Shown: positions 23,201-34,300 of the stretch, one piece after another
Layout of the letters: each line of letters begins with the position of its first letter
Position numbering within the stretch: position 1 is the first letter of the stretch
NCBI GenBank assembly: GCA_018350325.1
Contig: JAEVLN010000017.1
Location: 1,140,666-1,204,665, forward strand
Direction: 5' to 3'
DNA from: Globodera rostochiensis
Lineage: Eukaryota; Nematoda; Chromadorea; Rhabditida; Heteroderidae
Length of the DNA stretch: 64,000 bases
Made by a program: the position numbers and the translations under genes
The notes under the pieces: model-generated
What the model saw: only the letters and a program-made list of their open reading frames with translations
The model's database searches: none
What the model was told of the DNA's origin: nothing

Positions 23201-24009
23201 GTAGACACACCAGCAGAATGGCAGCCAAGCATTGTTGGCCAAAAGCGACAACATCGCACTGATCACCAAACAGAGACAATGCCAACAGTCTCCGATGGTC
23301 GGTGGAGTGTGGCAAGACTGCTGCATCGTCTTTATCAATTTTAACCTTATAAGAAGAACAAATAATGGAGTTCTTGACCTTTCCTACTCTGTCTCGACAA
23401 GGGGCTCTAATTTGTTCTACTTAAGGCACTGGCATCTCTGAAACGTCTTTCTCTGGCGATGTGTCCCCAGTGCCAACAGTCAAAGAAGAGCCAATGGCAA
23501 TAGGCACCGCCGCTGAGGAGGAGGTCCGAAAATTATTTTATTTTTTTTCAAAAAATATTCCGATCCTCCAAATACATTTTCACCCCTCCCATGGAAAGTA
23601 AGACTTTTGGATTTAAAGTCTTAAAATTTCAGAATTGGTTTTAAATTTAGAAATAAACATTTTAAGACGATTTTCAAACAACTTTGCAATCATGCACAAA
23701 GGGCAAAAAATTAAAAATCTTTTTTTCAAATAAATAAGAAGCAAAAAATTACAGAAAAATGGCACTTCCGAAACGCATTCCTGCGCGAATGTTAAGCAAA
23801 AGGATGAAGCAAAGGAGGGTCAGAAGAATTTGGCAGAATCGGCGCTCAATACTGAGCCGAACCGCACACTTTTGACGGACATTGATTTGAATCGATTGGA
23901 TGCGAAGGCAACAAACCTTTTATTGATTAATAAAAGTTTAAATTCAGCTGAGTTTTTCGTTGCTCAAAGTGCCAAAGGGTTGCTGCCGCCGGGGAAGAAA
24001 GTGAATTAA
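17282..24009 (+). CDS. HMG-box and C2H2 zinc-finger protein with a long Gln-rich repeat region
   Basis: Thirteen exons in closing phase: 17282-17341, 17579-17696, 18722-18903, 19180-19266, 19355-19570, 19764-19869, 19929-20079, 20397-20523, 21167-22414, 22759-22943, 23029-23297, 23426-23523, 23755-24009; about 1,033 residues. Order: Ser-rich and acidic N-terminus (LDDLEEHIQQWM); an HMG box near residue 155-215 (NPFILFSATQRAI, ISEETARRWKTLP, KQVYKRHAKEL); two CxWxxC zinc fingers (CLWNGC with HISISH; CMWRPC with HIRERH); a 416-residue exon with polyQ and about eleven 22-residue repeats (GYSGSNNQYRQPLENST); and a C-terminus with a sumoylation-like VKEEP and LINKSLNSAEFF. The fingers recall those of ARID2, a PBAF chromatin-remodelling subunit, but no ARID domain is seen, so I only call it a nuclear DNA-binding protein. 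Introns 17342-17578 and 22944-23028 start with GC. The ATG is the first in frame. Confidence 0.75.
17960..18485. mobile_element. Long hairpin element, family of three, copy 3 (intronic)
   Basis: GGTTTTAAGAAATTCTGAGA, AGTACTCGGGGGTTATTCAC, GAATATG is answered by CATATTCGTGATCAGCG, ATAACCCCCGAATACTTCTC, AGAATTTCTTAAAACC. An inner pair (GGGGTATTCGGGCGCATAGA and complement) also matches. It lies in intron 2 of the HMG/zinc-finger gene. Confidence 0.8.
20690..21080. mobile_element. Inverted-repeat element in an intron
   Basis: CGTTCAACTCCTCTCTAATT, TGTAAGCCTAACGGACAAAT, CCGTTGGCGGAA pairs with TTCCGCCAACGGATTCGTCC, GTTAGGCTTACAAATTAGAG, AGGAGTCGAACG. Between the arms is a TACGATACGATAT island (20,830-20,935). 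It lies in intron 8 of the HMG/zinc-finger gene. Confidence 0.7.
21430..22265 (+). repeat. 66-base minisatellite inside a coding exon
   Basis: Units of about 66 bases (22 codons; GGATATTCCGGATCAAATAA, TCAATACAGACAACCTTTGG, AGAACAGCAC) repeat about eleven times, all in frame. Occasional deletions and insertions are multiples of three. Confidence 0.9.
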
Positions 24010-24775
24010 CAAAATGCCCCAAGGAAGGCCACCGGATTAATTTCTTTTATTTTATTTACATTAATTGTGTTGTCCTATAAATAATACACATATTGTACCT
24101 TTTCCATGAACATTGTCGCAAATAAGCATCACAACATTGTACTTGGACCTTTCGTTTCCCAGATGTGAAAGCTTTAGCCTCATTTTGTGGTTTTTTTGAA
24201 AGGACAATGAGGCTAATTTTCAAAATGATGTTTTGAGGTTTTTTGTGCTTTTTAAAAGTCGGGAGGGTTTTTGTGGGTCTTTTGGGAATTTTGCGGATAA
24301 AATGAAAAATTTCTATTAAATTTTGAATATTTGGCCAATGTTTAACCGAAATTATGAAATTTCACTTTCACTATTTACCGGTTAAATAAAGCTTTAGCAA
24401 AATGATGGTTCATGGTCATAAATGAGGTTTTTTTGCCTGCCAATTTGATGAGCTAACGGGCCAAGGAGTTGTTCACTGGCCGGGGTCTTCCACTACGTTT
24501 GAGGTCCTTAGTTGTGCTATGCTCCCTACATAATTTATTTGGAGCTTAAATGCGTTTTTTGGTTACTGGAATTTTTTTAGTGTCTGAGTGACGGTGGTTT
24601 TTTGACCCAAAAAAGGGTGGAAATTTTTGAATCGGGCATTTCATTGTTGGTTAGGGTTATTATTGAATCGCGTTTAAAGGAGATGATAGAGAATTGAATG
24701 GGCTACAAAATGACTATAAAATCATAAAAATCTGTTTAGAATGACATGAGTTATATAATTTTGAAAAGTGGTGCA
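24010..24775. other. No gene seen
   Basis: The 3' flank of the HMG/zinc-finger gene. AT- and G-rich low-complexity sequence without supported exons. Confidence 0.4.
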
Positions 24776-24779
24776 GGAC

Positions 24780-25045
24780 TTTTAGGGGTACTTTTCGGTT
24801 ATGAGCACGCAGTCAAATTTTTAAAAAAGGCAACAAGTTTTGGGTGATTAATGGTGAAAAAAATAAGTCAAAAATCATAGTTTTTAAATCTTAGATGTTG
24901 TCAGATCTTAAAAATATTGTCAGCTTCGGGATCTGCACCCTTGAAAACCCCATTTATAATCTCAGCTCCCTTTTGTTGCATTTTTTAAAAATTTGACTGA
25001 TGGCTCATAACCGAAAAGTACCCTTTTGGGTCACCCTGTATTTAA
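24780..25045. mobile_element. Inverted-repeat element (MITE)
   Basis: AGGGGTACTTTTCGGTTATG, AGC near 24,784 pairs with GCTCATAACCGAAAAGTACC, CTT near 25,008. Just inside, GTCAAATTTTTAAAAA pairs with TTTTTAAAAATTTGAC. The right end reads GGGTCACCCTGTA, a common MITE terminus. Confidence 0.65.
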
Positions 25046-25309
25046 TTTATGATTTGATATCCGGATAACCGCGGTTACGGGCGGTCAACGGTTATGACCA
25101 CTAGAAATGATATGTTTATTTTTTTTATTTACTTGCTGATTCAATGAATAAAATCTTATAACCATAATATCAATTTCGACTTAATTTAATAAAACGATTA
25201 AAACATCATAAAGTTACAATGTTTGTACGGCGCCGAATTGCCCGTCCCGCAAATGTCTTCTTAAACTTTAATTTTTTGAATATAAAAGCTTTTAGCACTT
25301 GTGCAAATT

Positions 25310-25690
25310 TTTGCCAGCTTTCAAGGCAAATCAGGAGCGAAAACTTTGAAAGTCGTAAATATTAATTTAGATCCATACACGGCAGACATCGTGGATGTGA
25401 GAATTAGTGTTCGGCACGGTACGGTATTACCGCGGTATTTTTCGGTATTATGTACCGATTCGGTGGTATACCGATCGAAGAAATTTGGGTCTCGGAATTT
25501 TTTCGGTATCGCTATTTCTTCGGTATTTTACCGTACTACCGATACCGAATACCGAAAAACCCCACTTGCCGAACACTAGTGAGAATAAGAGTACAGTATG
25601 GATAAACTCAACTGCTACCACAAAATTTGTTACTGTAAAATCAGTCGTGGCTGGGACATTTGCGCCGCGGACACTTTTGACCGCGACTTT
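25310..25690 (+). pseudogene. Gene fragment interrupted by a MITE
   Basis: After a CCAG acceptor-like site near 25,319 the frame reads FQGKSGAKTLKVVNINLDP, then YTADIVDVRI. At 25,405 a 174-base MITE begins. The frame resumes after it as ENKSTVWINSTATTKFV, TVKSVVAGTFAPRT, ending near 25,690 close to a TTACAAATTAG motif. The GTGAGAAT repeated on both sides of the MITE is also a good splice donor, so splicing before the insertion is possible. No start, signal or known domain is visible. I call it a fragment with low confidence. Confidence 0.35.
25405..25578. mobile_element. hAT-like MITE with 8-bp target duplication, in a coding-like stretch
   Basis: 174 bases with ends TAGTGTTCGGCA and TGCCGAACACTA, flanked by exact 8-mers GTGAGAAT (25397-25404 and 25579-25586). 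The interior is CGGTATTTCGGTAT words and complements. Confidence 0.9.
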
Positions 25691-26022
25691 TCTTACAAAT
25701 TAGACTTGGCCCGTTTTTTCCAAAATTCCGCCAACTCAACTCTTATTTGTTAAATGAAAACAGTACCAATAAATATTACTTTTTTTTTCTCATTGAGTGA
25801 ATTAATATTTTAATTCCACCAACAGATATTGGGTAATTTAGTTTAGGTATTATTTTGCTACCAAAAAAAAATCGTCTGATTGATGGGTTCGTTAATTATT
25901 GTTAATGGGCGTTGAAGTGAAGCAAAAGTTTGTGCGGGGAGGTTCATGTGAATAATTTGACTCGATCGTATAAAAATTGATATATGCGCTCCGCGTTTGC
26001 ACATTTATTTTGCTTATCAAAA

Positions 26023-26700
26023 ATGTTCCGACACAAATTGAATTTGCGCCTCTTTTTGGTGGTCGCTTTTGCACTCATTGCCATTGCCATTGCTATTTCG
26101 GCACCTTCGCTGAATGGTGAAGCCGGATTGGGCAAATTGGACGGTGCCGACAAAGGGTAATACAATAAAACTAACTTTTAAATGTCAGTAAATTTGGAAA
26201 TCCTTTAAAATCTGTGCATTTACATGTCCTAATTTAGTTTGCGTCAAAAACGTAATGGTTATTGTTACGGTGGCTATGGGAGTTATGGTCATTGCTACGG
26301 CTATGCCGTGTATGGATGGAGGGGCGCCAACTTCGGGAACAGCCACAACAACGGCTATGAATACGGTAGTCATGAAGTCGGCTATGGTCACAGCAACCAT
26401 AGGTACGGCGGCTATGAATACGATAGCCATGAAGGCGGCCACGACCACCATAGGCACGGTGCCTATGGATCCGGAAGCCATGAAGGCGGCCACGACCACC
26501 ATAGGCACGGTGCCTATGGATCCGGAAGCCATGAAGGCGGCCATGACCACCGTAGACACGGTGCCTATGGAGCCGGAAGCCATGAAGGCGGTTATGCTCG
26601 AAATAGTCATAAATTCGGTGGCTACGAATACGGTAGCCATGAAGGCGGCTACGGTCGTCATAGACATGATGGCTATGGAGCCGGAAGTCACGAAGGCTGA
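26023..26700 (+). CDS. Secreted Gly/His/Tyr-rich tandem-repeat protein
   Basis: Two exons (26023-26156, 26238-26700; phase 2) encode about 198 residues. Residues 1-26 are a signal peptide (FLVVAFALIAIAIAISAP). A spacer (GEAGLGKLDGADKG) leads to LRQKR, a likely proprotein-convertase site. The mature part opens NGYCYGGYGSYGHCYGY and then carries 17-residue repeats such as GGHDHHRHGAYGSGSHE, with five or more GSHEGG motifs. His density suggests metal binding. Gly/Tyr richness recalls nematode NLP-29-like antimicrobial peptides and glycine-rich secreted proteins, but the repeat itself is not one I recognise. A TATA-like CGTATAAAAATTG lies about 50 bases upstream of the ATG. Confidence 0.8.
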
Positions 26701-27142
26701 GAGGCGGAATGGTTGTGCATTGTATTAGATAATTCGCTATGATTATCTTTTAGTTTTTATGATTTATTAATGCCAATATTTGGTTCTATAAAATGGTTAT
26801 ATTTATGACAATTTAAGTTTATTTGAGCTATATTATAACTCAATAGCTCTTATTGCTAAACGAAAGTTTAACAAGAAATAAGCATCATTTTTTCAAATTT
26901 CTAGTAACAATGCAATAAATCAAAATTCATTATTAATATAATTTATTAATTGGGGCACAGAAGAAACAAAATAGAAAAAAGTAAATTATTAAAACAATTG
27001 CCTCAAACAAAAGTTGATGTAAAAATCGCAAATAAAGTGCCGCAATTTAAAAAATAAATTCGTCATTAATATACAAACTTACACTTATTAAATGAACAAA
27101 AAGTAATTTACAAACATTTAAATCGCTTTAATGCAATGGCCA
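26701..27142. other. No gene seen
   Basis: AT-rich sequence between two convergent genes; no exon supported. Confidence 0.4.
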
Positions 27143-28462
27143 TCATCGGTTAAAATATATTTTTTGAATTTGACCGCATTTAAAAGCATTAAATTTGTTT
27201 GCGCCCCTTTTTCTTCGCATTCGCACCTCCGCTGGTAAATAGTCAAGATAGAGCCCATCACGAACTCGTATGACGAATAAAAATTCTCGAAATGCACTGT
27301 CAGGAATTTCCAACTCTGCGAGCAGTTTGTTGATGTCGTTGATCAGACTTTCCTGCAACATTTTTTGCTGATTACGATCGTCGATCCAAATCTGAATATG
27401 AATTTTTAGATGGAGGCATTTGGAGTTTAATTTATTAAAATGGGTGCACTTGAAGTTTGAAATTTTTTAAAAAATGGGTGCATTAAAAGTGAAATTTTTA
27501 AAATGGGTCCAACTCGGAGTTTAAAATTTTTAAAATCGGTCTAACTCGGAGTTAAAATCGGTCCAACTCGGAGTTTAAAATTTTTAAAATGGATCAAACT
27601 CGAAGTTTGAAATTTTTAAAATGGGTCAAACTCGGAGTTAGAAATTTTTAAATGGGTCAAACTCAGAGTTTGAAATTTTTAAAATGAGTCAAACTCGGAG
27701 TTTGAAATTTTTAATGCATTCTATTGTACCTCCAGTTTGCCGATGACCGGCAAATCTACAACGTCCCGATAGGGATTTTCCTCCTGCTCCAGCCCCTTGC
27801 CCTGGTTGATCTCGCACCGGTAGAACAGCCCATTCACATGGCACGCAACGGTTGACGAAGCGTCAAAGATCAACCGAAGCGTTTGAAGGAAAAGCAAATC
27901 GAATTTAGGCAAAAGCGCAGCACTCCGGTAGCCTGCCGTTGACAGGAGAAGCAGTTGGAAAACACCGCCGGCGCTGTTATCGGCACTTTCGTTGCATGGC
28001 ATAATGTCTCTTCGAAACACGCCAACGCCCAATTTGTGGTTGAAAACTGAATGAATGAATGAATGAATGTACAATAAATATAAAATTTAGTGGATAAATT
28101 GAAAAATTGTACCAAAAAAGCCATAATTACGTAAAAAGTCTTTTTAAATTTGCTTAAGAATTTGTGAATATTTTTGAATTTTCGTCAACAAAAATGGACC
28201 CACAAACATCCTTGGCCAATTTGCTGGGCAAAAACCGGGCCAAACCGTCCAGCAATGTTTGTTCCTCATCGAAGCTTTTTTCCTTTTGCAGATAGCTTTC
28301 CCACCGATCTTTGCTTTCGTAGATGAAGCTTTTGTAGAACATTCGCCACTTATATAGTGCAAACTGAAATTTGAATTTTTGCAAAATTTTCGCATATTAA
28401 TTCAAAATAATTTACACAGTATAGGCACGGATCATTGCAGTGCAAATGAAGAGAAAAATCAT
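27143..28462 (-). CDS. Secreted 256-residue protein, unrecognised
   Basis: Four minus-strand exons close in phase: 28418-28462, 28204-28363, 27730-28046, 27143-27391. Exon 1 is a short signal peptide (MIFLFICTAMIRAYT). Exon 2 reads FALYKWRMFYKSFIYESK, then RWESYLQKEKSFDEEQ, mostly charged helix. Exon 3 has RRDIMPCNESADNSAGG, LLLLSTAGYRSAALLPK and CHVNGLFYRCEINQGKG, with three cysteines. Exon 4 has NDINKLLAELEIPDSAF and ends basic (RMRRKRGANKFNAFKCG). The exon 2-3 junction uses a non-obvious phase-1 donor (T before GTGGGT) and is the weakest point. No domain was recognised; a secreted orphan fits the neighbourhood. Confidence 0.6.
27405..27715. repeat. Degenerate 30-base tandem repeat in an intron
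   Basis: About nine copies of AAATGGGTCAAACTCGGAGT plus TTGAAATTTTTA, in intron 3 of the secreted orphan. Confidence 0.75.
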
Positions 28463-28719
28463 GGCATTCAAAGTTCCACAACGTCCATTTGCCGGGACTG
28501 GTCGGGGGAGGCGAGACTTTTGGCACGACAATTGAAAGACGAGAAAAAGGGTCAAGCGGCTGTTGAAAGTGACGAAGCGATGATGCCAAAGTTGACGGAC
28601 GGCTGAAAACATAACAAATTAAATTAAATTGAAATTGAACAGAATTTTCTATAAATTTATTTTTACGATTTTCTTTTTTTGTTCATTTAAAATGTTTGTG
28701 TCACTGTACATATTTGTGT

Positions 28720-29428
28720 TTACCCCTTGGGCAATTCAACGTGACGATTTTTAGTAGTATATTTGCCCACAATTTGTTCGCTATTCATTGCCATTGCCAT
28801 AAGCAATCTTAAAATATATTGAATAATTATTTTATAAAATTTAATGATTCAAAATTATAGAGAAGGTACTTCTGTTTCAATCCATCGGGACGTTTTTGAG
28901 ACGTATATTTGTCGACAATTTCAACCGAGTTCATGGTTAGTGTGCCTTACAAATTAGCATTAACAAATTTAATGACAATAATTGATTAAGCCTTTTTTGA
29001 GAAAAAATAAATTTAACTAAAGAAAATAATTTCAGTTTTTGCAAAAACATTGTCCGCTGCGGGAGAAGAAGAGATGAATAGATTATAATCTGTTGAACAC
29101 CCCCAACACTATTTATTTATCGTTACAATGGCAAAAAAAATCGGCCAACAACTGCAGCTGTGGGAAAGCGAAACGAATGATTTGCCGCGTCTTAAAAATG
29201 AATTGATTTGCATAAAGTTGATGACCCGTTTAGCTTTAAAAAAAGAGTTTTAAACAATTCATCCTCCAGCATTCTCGGACATTCGTCACTTACTTGGACC
29301 GGTAGCTTCCCAATCAATTTTTGGAATTTTTTTACGGCTTTTTTGAACATGTTTTTCCCAAAACCGCTTAATAACCGGTCCGACAAAAGCGCATTTATCC
29401 TCAAAAACGCTCCGCATCCGATTTCCTT
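28720..29428 (-). CDS. Unrecognised gene, 3' part with a duplicated MNS..IV.KYT motif
   Basis: Five minus-strand exons close exactly in phase: 29294-29428, 29127-29157, 29018-29056, 28870-28945, 28720-28807; 122 residues to the stop. The first is a basic amphipathic stretch (GKNMFKKAVKKFQKLIGK). The last two carry a repeated motif, MNSVEIVDKYTSQKR and MNSEQIVGKYTTKNR, separated by a short linker. Two exons begin right after CTAATTTGTAAG. No start codon or signal was identified, so the 5' end is missing or lies upstream of 29,430. No known family is recognised. Confidence 0.45.
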
Positions 29429-30425
29429 CTTACAAATTAGGCCATATTTTGAATCGACTTCTCTCTAAGCCTAACATATCTGAAAAAAGTTTGCAAGCAC
29501 TACGAAAAGAGTTATAGCCACTCAAAGTTGCCCAAAAACCCATAGGGGAGGGGGGGGGGACTGTTTTGGTCAAAAATCGTGGAAAATATTTTTTATTCTA
29601 AAAATTGTCTGAAAGTCTACTATTTTGACACGGAAAATAGCAGCAAAGTACCGTACACTCGACTACGGCGGCCAGTATGTGGGGCGAGACTCCGGGCTCC
29701 GGTAGAAGCCCGCTCCGCGTCCCCGCACGCTCCCCCCCCCCCCCCCCCCAGTGGCACTCGTCAGACTTCTTTCGTTCGCCTCCATCTCGCCCCAGGTTTC
29801 CGCGCAAAAATTTTTGCAGATTCGTGCTCAGCTCGATGAGAGGAACCGTTTGATATATGAGATTGCCGAATTTCGAGCGACTTACGTAAACTCCATTTTA
29901 GCCAAGAGCTGTCGATTGATCCCAAATTTGTTTGATTAGTCCACACAGCGGCTCAAAAAGCGAGATGTGTGCCAATAAATAGAGAGTGCGAGAGAATTAA
30001 ACAAATTTCCTTTCTTTCTCTAACTTTCTCTCGTTTGGCGTTCTCTCTCACCTTATTTAATATATTTTTGACCATCCCGCACTTCGGATCTAAGAACTTT
30101 TCTCTACAACTACCGATCCTCTCCAAACTTTCACCATCACTAGAAAACAAAATGAGGAATAGATTTTCAGTATAATGGTTAATGAATTCGGCCCAGGATT
30201 TTTGAAATAAAAAGACAGAATGGATGACGAAGAAGACGACGAAGACTATTTTGCTGATGCCGGATGATCGGGTTTCATTTAGCATTTAAATTTTTATTTC
30301 TCAACAATTTTTTATAAAAGAAATAAAAAAAGCTTGCAAATAAAGTGTAAAAAAATTTATTTGCATTTAAAAAATGTTGGGTTCCTCTCAATTTACGGAA
30401 AAGTGAATAAATTCATCGAAATCCA
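29429..30425. other. Mostly non-coding; one possible plus-strand exon
   Basis: A CCCCAG-bounded stretch at 29796-29885 reads KFLQIRAQLDERNRLIYEIA and ends at TACGTAAAC, as an exon would. An acidic tail MDDEEDDEDYFADAG ends at about 30,266. I could not join the two in phase, so neither is called as a gene. Long C runs lie near 29,730. Confidence 0.25.
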
Positions 30426-30427
30426 GC

Positions 30428-30505
30428 AAAAACATGCGGGGGACTCGAACCCGTGCCCCTTTTTTGTTGAAAAGCTCACAGACCACTAAGCCAAAATTCA
30501 AATCT
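30428..30505 (-). repeat. tRNA-like sequence, probably SINE or tRNA pseudogene
   Basis: On the minus strand an A-box-like TGGCTTAGTGGTCTGTG is followed about 30 bases later by a B-box-like GGGTTCGAGTCCC. The acceptor stem does not pair, so it is not an intact tRNA. Confidence 0.4.
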
Positions 30506-30734
30506 TTTCCGAACTTGAGCCCCAAAATTGAGCCGCTGTGTCCACACGAAAACGTAAAATGAAGGCAAACGTGCCTATTTTGAGCCAAGTTTAAGTGGTT
30601 CAAAAGACGTTTTAAAAGCTTTTCGCAATAAAATTTTTGATTGTTCTATCGGCAGAAGTAAAGCAGAATTGTTAAAAAAAATTGATGATGAGGCAATTGA
30701 AGTTGAGACAATGAGATATTAAATTTAATAATAA

Positions 30735-30890
30735 TAAAACATTTTGGGTTTTCACCATTGACCATTACAAAAAAAAATTTCACCATTGCCAGTCCCGATT
30801 TTTCCCGGTCCCGATCCGGTTCAAAATGCTGGTCCCCGATCCCGATCCCAATCCAAGCTTTCACGGTCCTTGTCCCGGCTTACTCTAGTT
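30735..30890. repeat. Dispersed CCCGGTCCCGAT-rich element, copy 2
   Basis: Same lead-in (CATTACAAAAAAAAATTT, CATTGCCAGTCCCG) and interior words as 100-350. Confidence 0.6.
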
Positions 30891-31358
30891 TTTGCCATTA
30901 ATTTCCCTAATTCCCTACTTTGCATCTCAGCAACAGCTGTTGTCCTCATTTGTCAGTCCACTTCGGCATCGATTAGCGGCACCATCTCTCTGCTTCCCAC
31001 CCGTCCCAATATAATTTGAAGTTAGAGTAATTTTTGAGCAATTTAACGTGCAGATTTCTAATTTTTGCACCCCCACAAAAATATAACAAAACAAATCAAT
31101 GCTGGCACAATTTACCCCCCCCCCCCCCCCCCCCTCCTCTTTCTGCCACAACATACGAGTTGTCCGTTGTCCGTTTTCTATCTTTGAATGGGGGGCTTGG
31201 CGGTATGTTTTTGAAGAAATGGGGTAATTAATTCGTTGCTTTTCTGTCTTTTTGCCCTCCTTGACCTTGGCAAACAATTTGTTGTCGTTGGACATTTTCT
31301 TTTTTAGCTTTTCATCAAAAACCTCCCCGTTGTAAATACATTCGAACTTCTTCCAAAA

Positions 31359-34300
31359 ATGACCTCCGAAAATGGCACTGCCGCCGTTGTGAACGACGAG
31401 CAATTGTTGGAATTGGACGAGCAGTTCCCACTTCACCGGGCTGTCTTCCACAACGATTTGCAGAAATTAGACCATTTGCTTAGCGCATCAACAGCAGGTT
31501 TTTGGCTAGAAAAGTGAATGATTTCGTTTTGAGCTTTACGATTTTAATCGACCCCAAATTTAGGGGGAAAAAAATAGGCACCGCCGGTTTGAATTGCAAC
31601 AATTTTTGTTAAGAAAAACCGCAAGAAATGTGTTCAAATTATTCTTTTAAAATATTATATTTTTTTTTTGCCGGATTTAAAAATGTTTTTTTTTTTCAGA
31701 TAATAACATTGTCGATTGCACTGATATTCACGGGAACACGTCAGTTGGGAAAGGAAAAAAACTATTAAACGATTTTTCAGTGAGAAATTGTCCAAAATTG
31801 ATAAAATATTTGGCAAAATTTTTGTCTAAATCGCTTTTTCTAATAAAATTGGGTTTTCCCCGGTTATTCTTTGGCCCTAACGCTTTTATCTTTTAGGGCC
31901 CTGCACATTGGCTGCATGTTGGGGCGCCGAGGTCCGGTTTTGTTGGCGCTTTTTGCATTTTAATGTCCCAATTTTTTTTGTTGAAGAATGCGTCAACTCC
32001 CTTTTGTCCCATGGGGCGTCCGTTCAAATCAAAAACAATTTGGGATGGAGCAGCTTCCACGAGGCGGTCAGCTACGGAGACCGCAAAACCAGTGAAAATT
32101 TAAAAAAAAAAGAATTTTTTTTTTGTTTGAAATTCATTTTTTAGTCAAATCTCTGATGATCGCGCTCGAGAAAGAGTCAACTGAACAGCTCAAGGGCCAC
32201 CTGCCTTTGCTCAGCGAGCACTTGTCCCGGCTGGCGGATTTCTACATGGAAAGCAAATGGGTGCGCTACGGGGGGACGGGCAGACAATCCATCGCCCCCA
32301 GGCCCGTAGGGGGGGGGGGGCAAGTGGAAGTGGCGTAGCCAGGGGGGGGGGGGATTCCCCCCCACCCCGAAATGAAATTTGCGGAAAAAAACAAGAGGGG
32401 GGATTTGTTTTATTTTCTTAACAAAATGCCATTAAAAATCAAAAAATTTTTCCCGGCGGCGTCTATCGGCACCGCCGGGCCGCTACTGGCGCTCAGATGG
32501 GAACGCCATCTGAGCGCCGAGCTCAGATGGACAAATTTCCTCCTCCGAAATTTATTCCCCTGGCTACGCCCCAGAAAAAAAACCGTAGGGGGGACCCTAT
32601 TGTTTTGCACTTAACCATTTTTTTGGCCAATTTTCTTAACAAATTGCCATCAAAAAATTTTCTCGCCTATCCTTCCAGAAGTTTTAAAAAAAAATTGTAT
32701 TTTTAAAAAATTCTAAAATCGGCGATTTCGATTTTTACGCAATTTTAAACAAAATGTTTAAAAATACTAAAAATTTAACGAAAATCAGTCTTTTTTTTTT
32801 ATAGAAAAAACTGCTTAAGAAAAATGCAATAAAATGGAAAAATGCACCCCTAAGAATCGACTTTTTTTGCTTCCCTCCCCCCCCCCCCCCGAAATGTTTT
32901 GCTGGGTACGGCCCTGATTGCCTCCAATTAGCGAAAATCGTCTCAATTACCTATTCAATTTGTTTTTTTTAATTTTACAGGAACTCTCCTCTTGGATTCG
33001 TGAGCATAAATTTTTTTAAATTTTCAATGGTTACGACATTAAGCGTTGCTCTCGCGCATCCTCCCATCCGACACCGTCAAAATCTTCAAGAAAGGGCCTC
33101 GGCTTCGATTGGACTTCACACTGACCGACTTCAAGTACCACGGGACAATGCCAAAATGGTATGTCCAATGTCATGCCGTACACCGGGATATGAGTTCTTT
33201 GAATATTCAATTTTATTCAAACTAAAACAATAAAGGGAACGTGGCGACATGTCGCTACTTTTGGATATGACGGCTGCTGATGGGCGGAAGGCGCTGTTGA
33301 TGGACAACCAGAAACGAGTTGGTCCTTAAGTTTAAGGGATTGTGCTGCGATATTTGTGGTTGTTGTTCATGTCAGGACGCTTCCATTCAATCAAATTCAT
33401 TTTTCTATTTTAGATTTCTGTTTATCAAATTCATTCAACCAGTCGTCGAGCTGTTCAAATGCATAAACTTTTTTGCAGGTCTACCAAGCGCTGAAGGGCA
33501 AGGAGTCCGGGTTGAGGATGAGCGACGAGTTGGACTTCCAGATGAGTGGGGACATTATCAGGTACAGAGGAGGAACTAGCAGCAGCATCAGAAATGAGAC
33601 GCTTTTGCGTTTTAATTTGTGACAAATTTTAAAATCCTGGCATTGCGCCTTTCGGTTCAACAAACGGCAAAGAAAAGACTTATGTTTCAAAATGTTCTCG
33701 ATTTATAGTAGCAAACGGAGTGTACAGCCCGGGTTTCTGTATTCGTGTTAACGCAAATCATGGACGTAGTCCGCCCTCCCCTCCCCGAGCAAAAATTTAC
33801 TTACTGGCTTTCTGGCTATGTCCTGATGTTATGCGCCAATTCACTACCATTTGAAAATAATTTACGCATTTTGACTAATATATATTTTACCGCTCAGCAC
33901 TCACATGAGCACTCGTCCCATTCATTTTGTGCAGGCCAAGAGTTTCCTGCAATTTCCAAAATGGGTTAGCACACAAAATAACTTATTAAAATCTAAAGTG
34001 CAAAAGTTTATGCTTTTTAAGGATTATGTCGGCGAGTACAAAGCGTACTTCTATCACATCAAACGACTGCAGTTGATTACTCGTAAAAGGTGTGCATAAT
34101 TGCTTTGTCTCACTGTCTTTTTAAATATGTTTTCCAGACGCGAACATTTGTCCCAGGAGGATTTAAAATGGAACAAAGAAATGAAGCAATGGAAACAAAT
34201 GTTTGCCAACGGCAACGTGCCGACTCCGGATGCCGCCGCCGATCAGTCATGTTCGGACGACGACGACGCGAGCATGGCGGGTTGTTCGGACGATGCGGAG

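Noticed and set aside
33711..33737. Possible ANKRD13C exon (SSKRSVQPGFLYS)
   Set aside because: Joining 33,561 directly to 33,898 restores the family sequence; this stretch has no counterpart in the family.
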